Source: Pararhizobium sp.
GTDB lineage: Bacteria > Pseudomonadota > Alphaproteobacteria > Rhizobiales > Rhizobiaceae
Length of the DNA stretch: 64,000 nt
Assembly: GCA_030655075.1 (NCBI GenBank)
Contig: JAURWE010000051.1
Coordinates: forward strand, 124,001 to 188,000
Reading direction: 5' to 3'
Positions within the stretch are counted from its first letter, which is position 1. Each line of letters starts with the position of its first letter. Position numbers and translations under genes: made by a program. Positions 1 through 6,653 of the stretch are shown piece by piece. The notes beneath the pieces were generated by a model. The model ran no database searches. It was not told the origin of the DNA and saw only the letters and a list, made by a program, of their open reading frames with translations.

Positions 1-714
1 CAGCATCGGATATTTGCCGGACGCCGACCAGTCGAAGGTGCCGCCATCGACAATGATGCCGCCCATCGAATTGCCGTGGCCGCCCATGAATTTGGTCAGG
101 GAATGGACGACGATATCGGCGCCATGTTCGATGGGCCGCAGCAGATAGGGCGTCGCCATGGTGTTATCGACGATCAGCGGCAGGCCATGTTTCTTGGCAA
201 CCGCCGAGATGGCGGCGATATCGACGAAGGTGCCGCCGGGATTGGCGAGGCTCTCGATGAAGATTGCCTTGGTGCGCGCGTCGATCTGGCTTTCGATTTC
301 GGCCATGTCTGCGACATCGGCCCAGCGGACCTGCCAGTCGAACGACTTGAAGGCGTTGCCGAACTGGTTGACCGAGCCGCCATAGAGGCGCCGGGCGGAG
401 ATGAAATTGTCTCCCGGGCTCATGATCGTGTGAAAGATCAGCAGCTGGGCCGCATGGCCGGAGGCGACAGCAAGGGCTGCGGTACCGCCTTCAAGGGCCG
501 CCACGCGCTCCTCCAGCACGGCCTGGGTCGGGTTCATGATGCGGGTGTAGATATTGCCGAAGGCCTGAAGGCCAAAGAGGGAGGCGGCGTGATCTGCATC
601 GTTGAAGACGAAGCTGGTCGTCTGGTAGATCGGCGTCGCCCGTGCACCGGTCGTGGGATCCGGCTGGGCGCCGGCATGGATGGCGAGCGTGTTGAAACCT
701 GGGCCGTTTTTCAT
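1..714 (-). CDS. metY: O-acetylhomoserine sulfhydrylase, 5'-part only (runs off window)
   Basis: Only the first 238 residues are in the window; the gene continues past base 1. The translation opens MKNGPGFNTLAIHAG and carries the Cys/Met-metabolism PLP-enzyme pattern: GxxTP-type N-terminus (ATPIYQTTSF), the NIYTRIMNPT substrate/PLP motif near residue 60, VDNTMATPYL, and the PLP-lysine motif VHSLTKFMGG near residue 210. By family this enzyme makes homocysteine from O-acetylhomoserine and sulfide in the cytosol (direct sulfhydrylation route of methionine synthesis). MetY proteins are usually about 425-430 residues, so a little over half is present. The start at 714 is fixed by a GGGAGG ribosome site 6-8 bases upstream. 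A sigma-70-like promoter lies just upstream. MetZ or another gamma-family member cannot be excluded, but the motif set favours MetY. Confidence 0.9.
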   Translation of the reverse strand, partial: MKNGPGFNTLAIHAGAQPDPTTGARATPIYQTTSFVFNDADHAASLFGLQAFGNIYTRIMNPTQAVLEERVAALEGGTAALAVASGHAAQLLIFHTIMSPGDNFISARRLYGGSVNQFGNAFKSFDWQVRWADVADMAEIESQIDARTKAIFIESLANPGGTFVDIAAISAVAKKHGLPLIVDNTMATPYLLRPIEHGADIVVHSLTKFMGGHGNSMGGIIVDGGTFDWSASGKYPML

Positions 715-744
715 GATTGTTCCTCCCTGTGCCGTTTCGGCTGT

Positions 745-773
745 ACTATCCCAAAGGGCAGTGAGGCGGTCAA
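745..773 (-). promoter_or_regulatory. Candidate sigma-70-type promoter of metY
   Basis: Read on the minus strand, TTGACC (768-773) is followed after exactly 17 bases by GATAGT (745-750), about 31 bases upstream of the metY start. The -35 box is close to consensus and the -10 box matches 4 of 6 positions. No SAM riboswitch structure is recognisable in the short leader. Confidence 0.45.
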
Positions 774-799
774 AGGGAGAATTCTGACAGTTTTTGTTG

Positions 800-1228
800 C
801 TAGCCGATCAAGCGCGGGTATTCGATGGCCGGGCAGCGGTCCATGACGACCTTGATGCCATGGGCTTCGGCGCGGGCGGCGGCGGCATCATGTCGAACGG
901 CAAGCTGGCCCCAGATCACGTTGGGCAGGGGTTTCAGCCCTAGCACTTCCTCGACCAGCGCCGGCAATGCATCGGCGGCGCGGAAGACATCGACCATATC
1001 GATGGGCACGGTGATATCGCCAAGGCGGCCCACCACCGGCTGACCATGGATTTCGCGGCCGACCTGGCCGGGATTAACCGGAATGACGGTGTAGCCCTTG
1101 CGCAGCAGGAAGGCCATGACGCGGTTGCTCGGCCGTTTTGCATTGGGCGATGCGCCGACCAGGGCGATGACTTTCGTCGAGCGCAAGATGTCGGCCAGAT
1201 AGAAGTCCGGATAAGAATTATGATCCAT
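800..1228 (-). CDS. CoA-binding domain (YccU-like) protein, copy 1
   Basis: 142 residues, the usual size of stand-alone CoA-binding-2 (succinyl-CoA synthetase-like Rossmann) proteins. The nucleotide-binding loop VALVGASPNAKRPS lies near residues 20-33, followed by the family motifs IPVNPG and DMVDVFR and the C-terminal VMDRCP with its conserved cysteine. The start at 1228 (MDHNSYPDF) is preferred over the more upstream ATG at 1363 because it aligns with the start of the neighbouring paralog and has a G-rich ribosome site. The biochemical role of this family is not established; cofactor (CoA or acyl-CoA) binding is inferred from the fold. It sits 86 bases upstream of metY on the same strand and 89 bases downstream of its paralog. 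Confidence 0.85.
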   Translation of the reverse strand: MDHNSYPDFYLADILRSTKVIALVGASPNAKRPSNRVMAFLLRKGYTVIPVNPGQVGREIHGQPVVGRLGDITVPIDMVDVFRAADALPALVEEVLGLKPLPNVIWGQLAVRHDAAAARAEAHGIKVVMDRCPAIEYPRLIG

Positions 1229-1317
1229 GCCAAGCGTACCCCCCGATTGTCCGCAGACAATCCGGATGCCCCTTGAGTCTGTCAAGGCATCAAGCGGCAG
1301 AACGCAGCCATCGCGGC

Positions 1318-1755
1318 TCAGGATGCGTGGCGGATCAGTCCGTGAAATTCGGTGACCGGACAACGATCCATGACGATCCGCAGGCCTGCGGCTTCGGCCC
1401 GCGCAGCCGCCGCATCATCGCGGACGGTGAATTGGCCCCAGATGACGCCGGGCAGTGGCCGCATGGCCAGAACCTCGTCGACCAGAGCCGAAAACTGGCT
1501 GGCGGAGCGGAAGACATCGACCATGTCGATGGGATCGGGGACATCTGCAAGCGTGGCATAGACCGGCTGGCCGAGAATGGTCTTGCCGGCATGGCCCGGA
1601 TTGACAGGAATGCAATGATAGCCTTTGCCGAGGAGGAAACCCATGACGCCATGGCTCGGCCGGTAATCCTTTGGCGAGGCGCCAACGATGGCGACGGTCC
1701 TGACGGAACGGAGAATTCTGGTGATGTAGTCACTGGAATAATAATCGTGGTTCAT
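1318..1755 (-). CDS. CoA-binding domain (YccU-like) protein, copy 2
   Basis: 145 residues, clearly paralogous to the gene at 800-1228: both share VGASP, PVNPG, PIDMVDVFR, ALV(E/D)EVL, VIWGQ, DAAAARAEA and VMDRCP at equivalent positions. It opens MNHDYYSSDYITRILRS and ends in a short extra tail (RHAS). Both copies keep the glycine loop, so neither looks inactivated. The pair is most simply an old tandem duplication transcribed toward metY. Function of the family is unknown beyond the CoA-binding fold. The start has a GGAGGC ribosome site just upstream. Confidence 0.85.
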   Translation of the reverse strand: MNHDYYSSDYITRILRSVRTVAIVGASPKDYRPSHGVMGFLLGKGYHCIPVNPGHAGKTILGQPVYATLADVPDPIDMVDVFRSASQFSALVDEVLAMRPLPGVIWGQFTVRDDAAAARAEAAGLRIVMDRCPVTEFHGLIRHAS

Positions 1756-1986
1756 GGAAGCCTCCTTCGCCTCGTCCCCATTCTCTCATTCGCGCATGCT
1801 CTCTCGATGGAACAAGACTACACCCGAAGGTTTAATAAGCATATTCGATAAAAAGAGCCTCGCCCGGGGTGCCTGTGCCGAAACAGCACAGCGAAATCTA
1901 TGCTGCAGGAAAAATCGATTGCAAAAGGCAGGTGCGGGTTTCAGAAGGGTCGAACGCGACGCTCTGTAGCCCGACCGAGGTTTCCC

Positions 1987-2823
1987 GTGCCCCCTGATGT
2001 CATTGCTCTGGTTCTGGTCGGGGCGCTCATGCATGCGACCTGGAATGCCCTGGTCAAATCCGGTGCGGACAAGTCGCTCGATGCGGCCATGGTGGCGCTG
2101 GGTGCAGGCACGGTTGCCGTGGTGTTCCTGCCGTTCCTTCCCTTGCCACAGCCAGAGGCCTGGCCGTTCGTGCTGGTCTCGGCGCTGTTCCAGTTCGCCT
2201 ATTTCCAGCTGGTCGCCGCCGCCTACCGGGCCGGCGATATCGGCCTTGTCTATCCGCTGATGCGCGGCGTGGCGCCGCTGCTCGTCGCCTCGACCAGCAG
2301 CGTCGTGGTCGGCGAAGTGCTGACGCCGGGGGCCTTGGCCGGCATTCTGACGATCAGCGCCGGGGTGCTGACGCTGGCGCTCGAATCGCGCCATGGCAGC
2401 AAGCGCGCCATTCTGCTGGCGCTTGCCAATGCCGTCGTCATCGCCTGCTACACCTATATCGACGGCATCGGCGCGCGGCGGGCCGGAAACCCCGTGTCCT
2501 ATACGCTGTGGATGGCCCTGCTGCCGCCGGTTCTGCTGTTCGGCTGGGCCTTTGCCCGGCGCGGCTTTCAACCCGTCGCAACGCATGTCCGCCGCCACTG
2601 GCTGCGCGGCCTCATCGGCGGCGCCGGCTCGATCGGCTCCTACGGACTGGCGCTCTGGGCCATGACCAAGGCACCGGTGGCCACCGTCGCGGCCTTGCGC
2701 GAAACCTCGATCCTGTTTGCCGTGGTCATCTCGGTGGTGTTTCTGAAGGAACGCGTCAGTGTCTGGCGGATCACCGCTGCATCGGTCATCGCGCTCGGGG
2801 CACTGTTGTTAAAGCTGGCTTGA
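1987..2823 (+). CDS. EamA/DMT-family membrane transporter
   Basis: 278 residues from a GTG start at 1987, chosen because GAGG lies 6-7 bases upstream and the first membrane segment (VIALVLVGALMHATWNALVKSG) follows immediately. Further upstream in-frame starts would add an arginine-rich non-membrane leader. The protein is hydrophobic throughout, with about ten predicted helices in two EamA repeats. The repeat signatures include the PL-x-RG stretch (VYPLMRGVAPLL, about residue 90) and the ETSILFAVVIS...LKERV signature near the C-terminus. Such proteins are inner-membrane exporters of small metabolites; the substrate cannot be read from sequence. It is followed 51 bases later by the yefM-yoeB pair. 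Confidence 0.85.
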   Translation: MPPDVIALVLVGALMHATWNALVKSGADKSLDAAMVALGAGTVAVVFLPFLPLPQPEAWPFVLVSALFQFAYFQLVAAAYRAGDIGLVYPLMRGVAPLLVASTSSVVVGEVLTPGALAGILTISAGVLTLALESRHGSKRAILLALANAVVIACYTYIDGIGARRAGNPVSYTLWMALLPPVLLFGWAFARRGFQPVATHVRRHWLRGLIGGAGSIGSYGLALWAMTKAPVATVAALRETSILFAVVISVVFLKERVSVWRITAASVIALGALLLKLA

Positions 2824-2845
2824 GCACAGGGTTGAAGTGGGTTAT

Positions 2846-2863
2846 TGTACGCATATACGTACA
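2846..2863 (+). promoter_or_regulatory. Palindromic operator of the yefM-yoeB operon
   Basis: TGTACG-CATATA-CGTACA forms a perfect 6-bp inverted repeat with a 6-bp spacer, 12 bases before the yefM start. TGTACA-like half sites are the known recognition elements of YefM antitoxins in E. coli, so conditional autorepression by YefM/YefM-YoeB is the likely role. The ribosome site AGAGGA immediately follows and would be covered by a bound repressor. Confidence 0.7.
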
Positions 2864-2874
2864 GAGGATCGATC

Positions 2875-3141
2875 ATGAATGTTATCAGCTTTTCAGAGCT
2901 TCGCGCCAACATGGCCAAACACTTCGACAAGGTCGAACAGGATCATGACGAGCTAGTCGTGACCCGGCAAAACCGCGAGCCGATGGTCGTGATGTCTCTC
3001 AGCGATTTCGAAGGGTGGAAGGAAACGATGTATCTGCTCTCCAACCCTGCCAACAAGGAGCGGCTTCTGCGATCCATTGCTGACCTTGACAATAAAAAGG
3101 GTATCGAGGTCGATCTTGATACGCTGTCACCCGACCAATGA
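2875..3141 (+). CDS. yefM: Antitoxin, YefM/Phd family
   Basis: 88 residues starting MNVISFSELRAN, the classic Phd/YefM N-terminal DNA-binding opening, followed by HFDKVEQDHDELVVTRQN and VVMSLSDFEGWKET as in YefM antitoxins. An in-frame upstream ATG at 2845 is rejected because it lies ahead of the operator and ribosome site. The family neutralises the YoeB RNase by wrapping its unstructured C-terminus around the toxin and represses its own operon. The stop codon overlaps the toxin start by four bases (ATGA), so the two are translationally coupled. Confidence 0.9.
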   Translation: MNVISFSELRANMAKHFDKVEQDHDELVVTRQNREPMVVMSLSDFEGWKETMYLLSNPANKERLLRSIADLDNKKGIEVDLDTLSPDQ

Positions 3142-3407
3142 AAATCCAGTTTTCGCAGGACGGTTGGGATGACCTGCAATATTTGATCGCAATAGATCCG
3201 AAGTTACTGCAAAAGATCTTGATTCTGCTAAAGGAATGCCAGCGCACGCCATTTTCGGAAATCGGCAAACCGGAACCTTTGAGAAACGAGCTGAAGGGCT
3301 GGTGGTCTCGCCGGATTACGCAAGAGCACCGGCTGGTCTACCGCATCACAGGCACGGCAGAAAATCAGACGCTGGAAATCGCAGCCTGCCGAAACCACTA
3401 TTCCTGA
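3138..3407 (+). CDS. yoeB: mRNA interferase toxin YoeB
   Basis: 89 residues, matching the family length of about 84-90. The family landmarks are all visible: W10-D11-D12, GKPEPLR (43-49) containing the general base Glu46, WSRRITQEHRLVY (56-68) containing Arg65, and the C-terminal CRNHY with His87-Tyr88. These are the residues that build the ribosome-dependent RNase active site in E. coli YoeB, so the toxin should be active. It is coupled to yefM by an ATGA overlap and ends two bases before the convergent ECHDC3-type gene. Confidence 0.92.
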   Translation: MKIQFSQDGWDDLQYLIAIDPKLLQKILILLKECQRTPFSEIGKPEPLRNELKGWWSRRITQEHRLVYRITGTAENQTLEIAACRNHYS

Positions 3408-3409
3408 AT

Positions 3410-4258
3410 TCAATCATACTTCCACTCCGGCATGCGCTTGTCGAGGAAGGCGCCCATGCCCTCTTCGGCGTCGCGCCCCAGCAGGTTTTCCACCATCTCG
3501 CCTGACGCATAGGCATAGGCCTCCGCGATCGGCATGTCTGCTTGCCGGTAGAAGGCCTGCTTGCCGGACTTCAGGGCCTGCGGCGATTTCGAGGCGATGA
3601 TGGCGGCGTATTTGTTGACGACCTGCTGGAGATACTGCTTTGGCACGATGCGGTTGACGAGACCGAAATCCTTGGCGGTCGAGGCGTCGATGGTCTCGCC
3701 GGTCAGGAGCATTTCCATGGCCTGCTTGGGGTGGGCGGCGCGCGAGATGGCCACCATCGGCGTCGAGCAGAACAGGCCGATGTTGACGCCCGGCGTACAG
3801 AAGGTCGAGCTGTCGGTGCAGATGGCGAGATCGCAGGTGGCGACCAGCTGGCAGCCGGCCGCCGTCGCCAGACCATCGATTTCGGCGATCACGGGCTGCG
3901 GCAGATGGGTGATTTTCAGCATCAGATCGGTGCAGAGCTGCAGGGTCTGCTCGAAGAACGCCCTGCCCTTGTCGGCGTCCGAGCGGTGACCGGTCAGTTC
4001 CTTGAGGTCGTGACCGGACGAAAACAGGCTGCCGGTGGCGGCGAGGATGACGACCCGGATGTCGCTCGACGCGGCGACGGCGTCGAGTTCGCTGATGAGG
4101 GCCTCGATCAGCGCGATGGAGAGCGCGTTGGTCGGCGGATTGTTCAGCGTCAGGCGCAGAACCGCGCCGGAAGTTTCGCGCAGCACAAGGCCTTTTGCTT
4201 CGTCTTTTCGCAGGGCGACGATATCCGCCATGGTTCCAGTCTCCGTCATGGATGTCAT
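3410..4258 (-). CDS. Enoyl-CoA hydratase/isomerase-family protein of ECHDC3 type
   Basis: 282 residues with a complete crotonase fold pattern: the acyl-CoA/oxyanion stretch LAATGSLFSSGHDLKEL (about residues 68-84) and the second oxyanion segment IDGLATAAGCQLVATCDLAI. Where classical enoyl-CoA hydratases have two catalytic glutamates (in GGGCEL and QPE), this protein reads AAGCQL and TPGVNIGLFCSTP. That GVN-GLFCSTP signature is characteristic of the ECHDC3 subgroup. It should bind an acyl-CoA but is probably not a standard hydratase; its reaction is unknown to me. The start MTSMTETGTM is ambiguous among Met1, Met4 and Met10. A 7-bp palindrome about 108 bases upstream may be an operator. Confidence 0.85.
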   Translation of the reverse strand: MTSMTETGTMADIVALRKDEAKGLVLRETSGAVLRLTLNNPPTNALSIALIEALISELDAVAASSDIRVVILAATGSLFSSGHDLKELTGHRSDADKGRAFFEQTLQLCTDLMLKITHLPQPVIAEIDGLATAAGCQLVATCDLAICTDSSTFCTPGVNIGLFCSTPMVAISRAAHPKQAMEMLLTGETIDASTAKDFGLVNRIVPKQYLQQVVNKYAAIIASKSPQALKSGKQAFYRQADMPIAEAYAYASGEMVENLLGRDAEEGMGAFLDKRMPEWKYD

Positions 4259-4365
4259 GCGGCAGAAACAATCACACTTTTTTCACGGGCACCAGATGCG
4301 GGCTGGTACGAACGCCGGAAGAGGCCCGGGTGCAACCCAAAGTGCTGCCGTTTCACCGGTCTAAA

Positions 4366-4387
4366 ATGTGGTTTCATAATACCACAT
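4366..4387. promoter_or_regulatory. Inverted repeat between the ECHDC3-type gene and rplM
   Basis: ATGTGGT, eight bases, then ACCACAT: a perfect 7-bp dyad. It lies 108 bases upstream of the minus-strand hydratase-like gene and about 55 bases upstream of the rplM -35 box. The geometry fits a dimeric repressor site (TetR or GntR type) for the hydratase-like gene. No adjacent regulator gene is present, so this is an inference from symmetry only. Confidence 0.35.
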
Positions 4388-4441
4388 AGTCAAGCCATTG
4401 TTTTTGTTTGACAATCTTTTCAGCCATCAGAAACCGGTATC

Positions 4442-4470
4442 TTGACGGGCTTTTTCGGGTTTCCTATAAG
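4442..4470 (+). promoter_or_regulatory. Promoter of the rplM-rpsI operon
   Basis: TTGACG (4442-4447), 17-base spacer, TATAAG (4465-4470): near-consensus housekeeping promoter, with a leader of roughly 115 bases before rplM. The strength fits ribosomal protein genes. In the remainder of 4259-4592 I see only the dyad at 4366 and the leader hairpin at 4482. Confidence 0.75.
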
Positions 4471-4481
4471 CAGCGCAGATC

Positions 4482-4499
4482 GCGGTCCTTCGGGGCCGC
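4482..4499 (+). promoter_or_regulatory. Leader hairpin of rplM-rpsI with T-rich tail
   Basis: GCGGTCC-TTCG-GGGCCGC forms a 7-bp stem (one G-T pair) capped by a stable TTCG tetraloop. It starts a few bases after the expected transcription start and is followed by TTTTCCTTTTG. It could be a 5'-end stabiliser, an early attenuator, or an autogenous ribosomal-protein binding site. Which of these cannot be told from sequence. Confidence 0.45.
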
Positions 4500-4592
4500 T
4501 TTCCTTTTGCCGTGTTCACATGCGGCAATCCAAGCAACAAGAAACGCCCCGGCCGTCGTGGTCCAGGGGTCCTAGATCGAAAGAGTTTTAAC

Positions 4593-5057
4593 ATGGCAAC
4601 CTTCGTTCAGAAGCCTGCAGAGGTGGAGAAGAAGTGGATCCTCATCGATGCCGAAGGCCTCGTTGTCGGACGTCTCGCTTCCCTCGTCGCAATGCGCCTT
4701 CGTGGCAAGCACAAGGCAACCTTCACCCCGCACGTTGACGATGGCGACAATGTCATCATCATCAATGCCGAAAAGGCTGTGCTTACGGGCAAGAAGTACA
4801 CCGACAAGAAGTATTACTGGCACACCGGTTATCCGGGTGGCATCAAGGAGCGCACCGCGCGCCAACTCATCGAAGGCCGCTTCCCGGAGCGCGTTCTCGA
4901 GAAGGCTGTCGAGCGCATGGTTCCCCGTGGTCCGCTTGGCCGCCGCCAGATGAAGAACCTGCGCGTCTACGCCGGTTCCAACCATCCGCATGAAGCCCAG
5001 CAGCCGGCCGTCCTCGACGTCGCCTCGCTGAACACCAAGAACACAAGGAGCGCCTGA
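4593..5057 (+). CDS. rplM: 50S ribosomal protein L13
   Basis: 154 residues starting MATFVQKPAEVEKKW, with the L13 landmarks WILIDAEGLVVGRLAS, LRGKHK, ADV-type VIIINAEK, YYWHTGYPGG, RFPERVLEKAVERMVPRGPLGR and LRVYAGSNHPHEAQQP. Full family length for alphaproteobacteria. The long in-frame extension upstream lacks L13 similarity and is untranslated leader. Translation is followed after two bases by rpsI, the universal L13-S9 operon. L13 is an early-assembly protein of the large subunit. Confidence 0.98.
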   Translation: MATFVQKPAEVEKKWILIDAEGLVVGRLASLVAMRLRGKHKATFTPHVDDGDNVIIINAEKAVLTGKKYTDKKYYWHTGYPGGIKERTARQLIEGRFPERVLEKAVERMVPRGPLGRRQMKNLRVYAGSNHPHEAQQPAVLDVASLNTKNTRSA

Positions 5058-5059
5058 GC

Positions 5060-5533
5060 ATGGCTGATCTCTCTTCTCTGAAAGACCTCGGCACGGCAAC
5101 GGACGTCAAGCCTACGGCTCCGGTTCATGTCCGCAAGGTCGACGCCCAGGGCCGCTCCTATGCGACCGGCAAGCGCAAGAACGCCGTTGCCCGCGTCTGG
5201 GTCAAGCCGGGTTCCGGCAAGATCACGATCAACGGCCGCGAGTTCGCACCCTATTTCGCCCGTCCGGTTCTGCAGATGATTCTGCGCCAGCCGATCGTCG
5301 CTGCTGCCCGTGACGGCCAGTTCGACATCATCGCGACTGTTGCCGGCGGCGGTCTTTCCGGCCAGGCCGGTGCCGTTCGTCACGGCATCTCCAAGGCACT
5401 CACCTACTTCGAGCCGGGCCTGCGTCCGGTCCTGAAGAAGGGTGGCTTCCTGACCCGCGACAGCCGCGTGGTCGAGCGTAAGAAGTACGGCAAGGCCAAG
5501 GCCCGCCGTTCGTTCCAGTTCTCGAAGCGTTAA
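5060..5533 (+). CDS. rpsI: 30S ribosomal protein S9
   Basis: 157 residues. The N-terminal ~30 residues are the variable alphaproteobacterial extension. The S9 core starts at RSYATGKRKNAVARVW and includes GSGKITINGR, GGGLSGQAGAVRHGI and the basic C-terminus RRSFQFSKR, whose final KR reaches the ribosomal P site. Start ATG lies two bases after the rplM stop. A strong intrinsic terminator follows 24 bases downstream, closing the two-gene operon. Confidence 0.98.
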   Translation: MADLSSLKDLGTATDVKPTAPVHVRKVDAQGRSYATGKRKNAVARVWVKPGSGKITINGREFAPYFARPVLQMILRQPIVAAARDGQFDIIATVAGGGLSGQAGAVRHGISKALTYFEPGLRPVLKKGGFLTRDSRVVERKKYGKAKARRSFQFSKR

Positions 5534-5557
5534 TCGCTTCGTCACGAGACGACATGG

Positions 5558-5586
5558 AAAAGGCGGCTTTCGAGCCGCCTTTTTTA
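5558..5586 (+). terminator. Intrinsic terminator of rplM-rpsI
   Basis: AGGCGGCT-TTCG-AGCCGCCT gives a perfect 8-bp GC-rich stem with a TTCG tetraloop. It is preceded by AAA and followed by TTTTTTA, so the A/T flanks extend the stem. Confidence 0.9.
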
Positions 5587-5687
5587 TTGCCCGATTTCGC
5601 TGCGTTTCAGGTGACAAAGACCGCCCTGCCCTTGCCATGGCGCAGCCGATTGTCCACCCTTGAAAAAACATGCGAAGGGAGCCCGTC

Positions 5688-6653
5688 ATGGCCAACAGGA
5701 CGATCGATCACGCCATCACCGCCACATCGCTGACCAGCGCCGCATCGGACCCGACCCATGCGGGCGTCCTGTCGTTCATGCGCCGCCGCTACGCGAAGTC
5801 GCTTGAGGGCGTCGATGCCGTCGTCTGGGGCATTCCGTTCGATGCGGCGACCTCCAACCGGCCGGGTGCGCGTTTCGGGCCGCAGGCGATCCGCCGCGCC
5901 TCGGCCATCTTCGACAATGATCCGCAATATCCGTTCGAGCGCGACCTGTTCAAACATATGGCAACGATCGACTATGGCGATTGCCTGCTCGATTACGGCA
6001 ATCACAGCGCAACGCCCGCGACGATTGAGCGGGAAGCAGCAGCAATCCTCAAGAGCGGCGCGTTTCTGATGACGCTGGGCGGCGATCATTTCGTCACGCT
6101 GCCCTTGCTGCGGGCGCATGCCGCCATCCATGGCCCGCTCGCCCTCGTACAGTTCGATGCCCATCAGGACACCTGGGGCGACGAAAAGGGCCGCATAGAC
6201 CACGGCTCCTTCGTCGGACGGGCGGCCCGCGAAGGGCTGATCGATACGGCAGGCTCGATCCAGATCGGCATCCGCACCCATGCGCCCGAGGATTGCGGCA
6301 TCCGCATCCTCTATGGCTACAACGTCGAAGAGATGAGCGCGCCCGAGATCTCCGACCTCATCCTGCACCATGTGGGCGACCGCCCGGCCTATCTGACCTT
6401 CGATATCGATTGCCTCGACCCGTCCTATGCGCCGGGCACCGGAACGCCGGTCGCCGGTGGTCCGTCCAGTGCCAAGATCCTGTCGGTGCTGCGAAAGCTG
6501 GGGGCGCTCAGGATCAAGGGAGCCGATGTCGTTGAGGTGGCGCCGGCCTATGATCATGCCGACATCACCGCCATCGCCGGTGCGACCGTGGCGATGTATT
6601 TCCTAGGCCTGCATGCAGAGGAGCTTGCCGAGCGCAACGGCAGACCCGACTGA
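5688..6653 (+). CDS. speB: Agmatinase / ureohydrolase-family enzyme
   Basis: 321 residues with all binuclear manganese ligands of the arginase fold: GGDH (His134), DAHQD (Asp157, His159, Asp161) and DIDCLDPSYAPGTGTP (Asp239, Asp241). Residues ATSNRPGARFGPQAIR near 54-69 are typical of agmatinases. By family it hydrolyses agmatine to putrescine and urea; guanidinobutyrase is an alternative that motifs alone do not exclude. Start at 5688 (MANRTIDH) has GGGAG upstream and is preferred over the ATG at 5670. The stop codon directly abuts the stop of the convergent phosphotransferase gene. Confidence 0.88.
   Translation: MANRTIDHAITATSLTSAASDPTHAGVLSFMRRRYAKSLEGVDAVVWGIPFDAATSNRPGARFGPQAIRRASAIFDNDPQYPFERDLFKHMATIDYGDCLLDYGNHSATPATIEREAAAILKSGAFLMTLGGDHFVTLPLLRAHAAIHGPLALVQFDAHQDTWGDEKGRIDHGSFVGRAAREGLIDTAGSIQIGIRTHAPEDCGIRILYGYNVEEMSAPEISDLILHHVGDRPAYLTFDIDCLDPSYAPGTGTPVAGGPSSAKILSVLRKLGALRIKGADVVEVAPAYDHADITAIAGATVAMYFLGLHAEELAERNGRPD

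Noticed and set aside
715..799. SAM riboswitch upstream of metY
   Set aside because: Looked for SAM-II conserved sequence and pseudoknot; the short leader only shows a promoter.
2845..2874. Upstream start codon for yefM
   Set aside because: It lies inside the operator and ahead of the AGAGGA ribosome site; the family N-terminus MNVISFSELR begins at 2875.
4512..4592. N-terminal extension of L13
   Set aside because: In-frame but outside the family; the leader hairpin and standard L13 start at 4593 explain the region.
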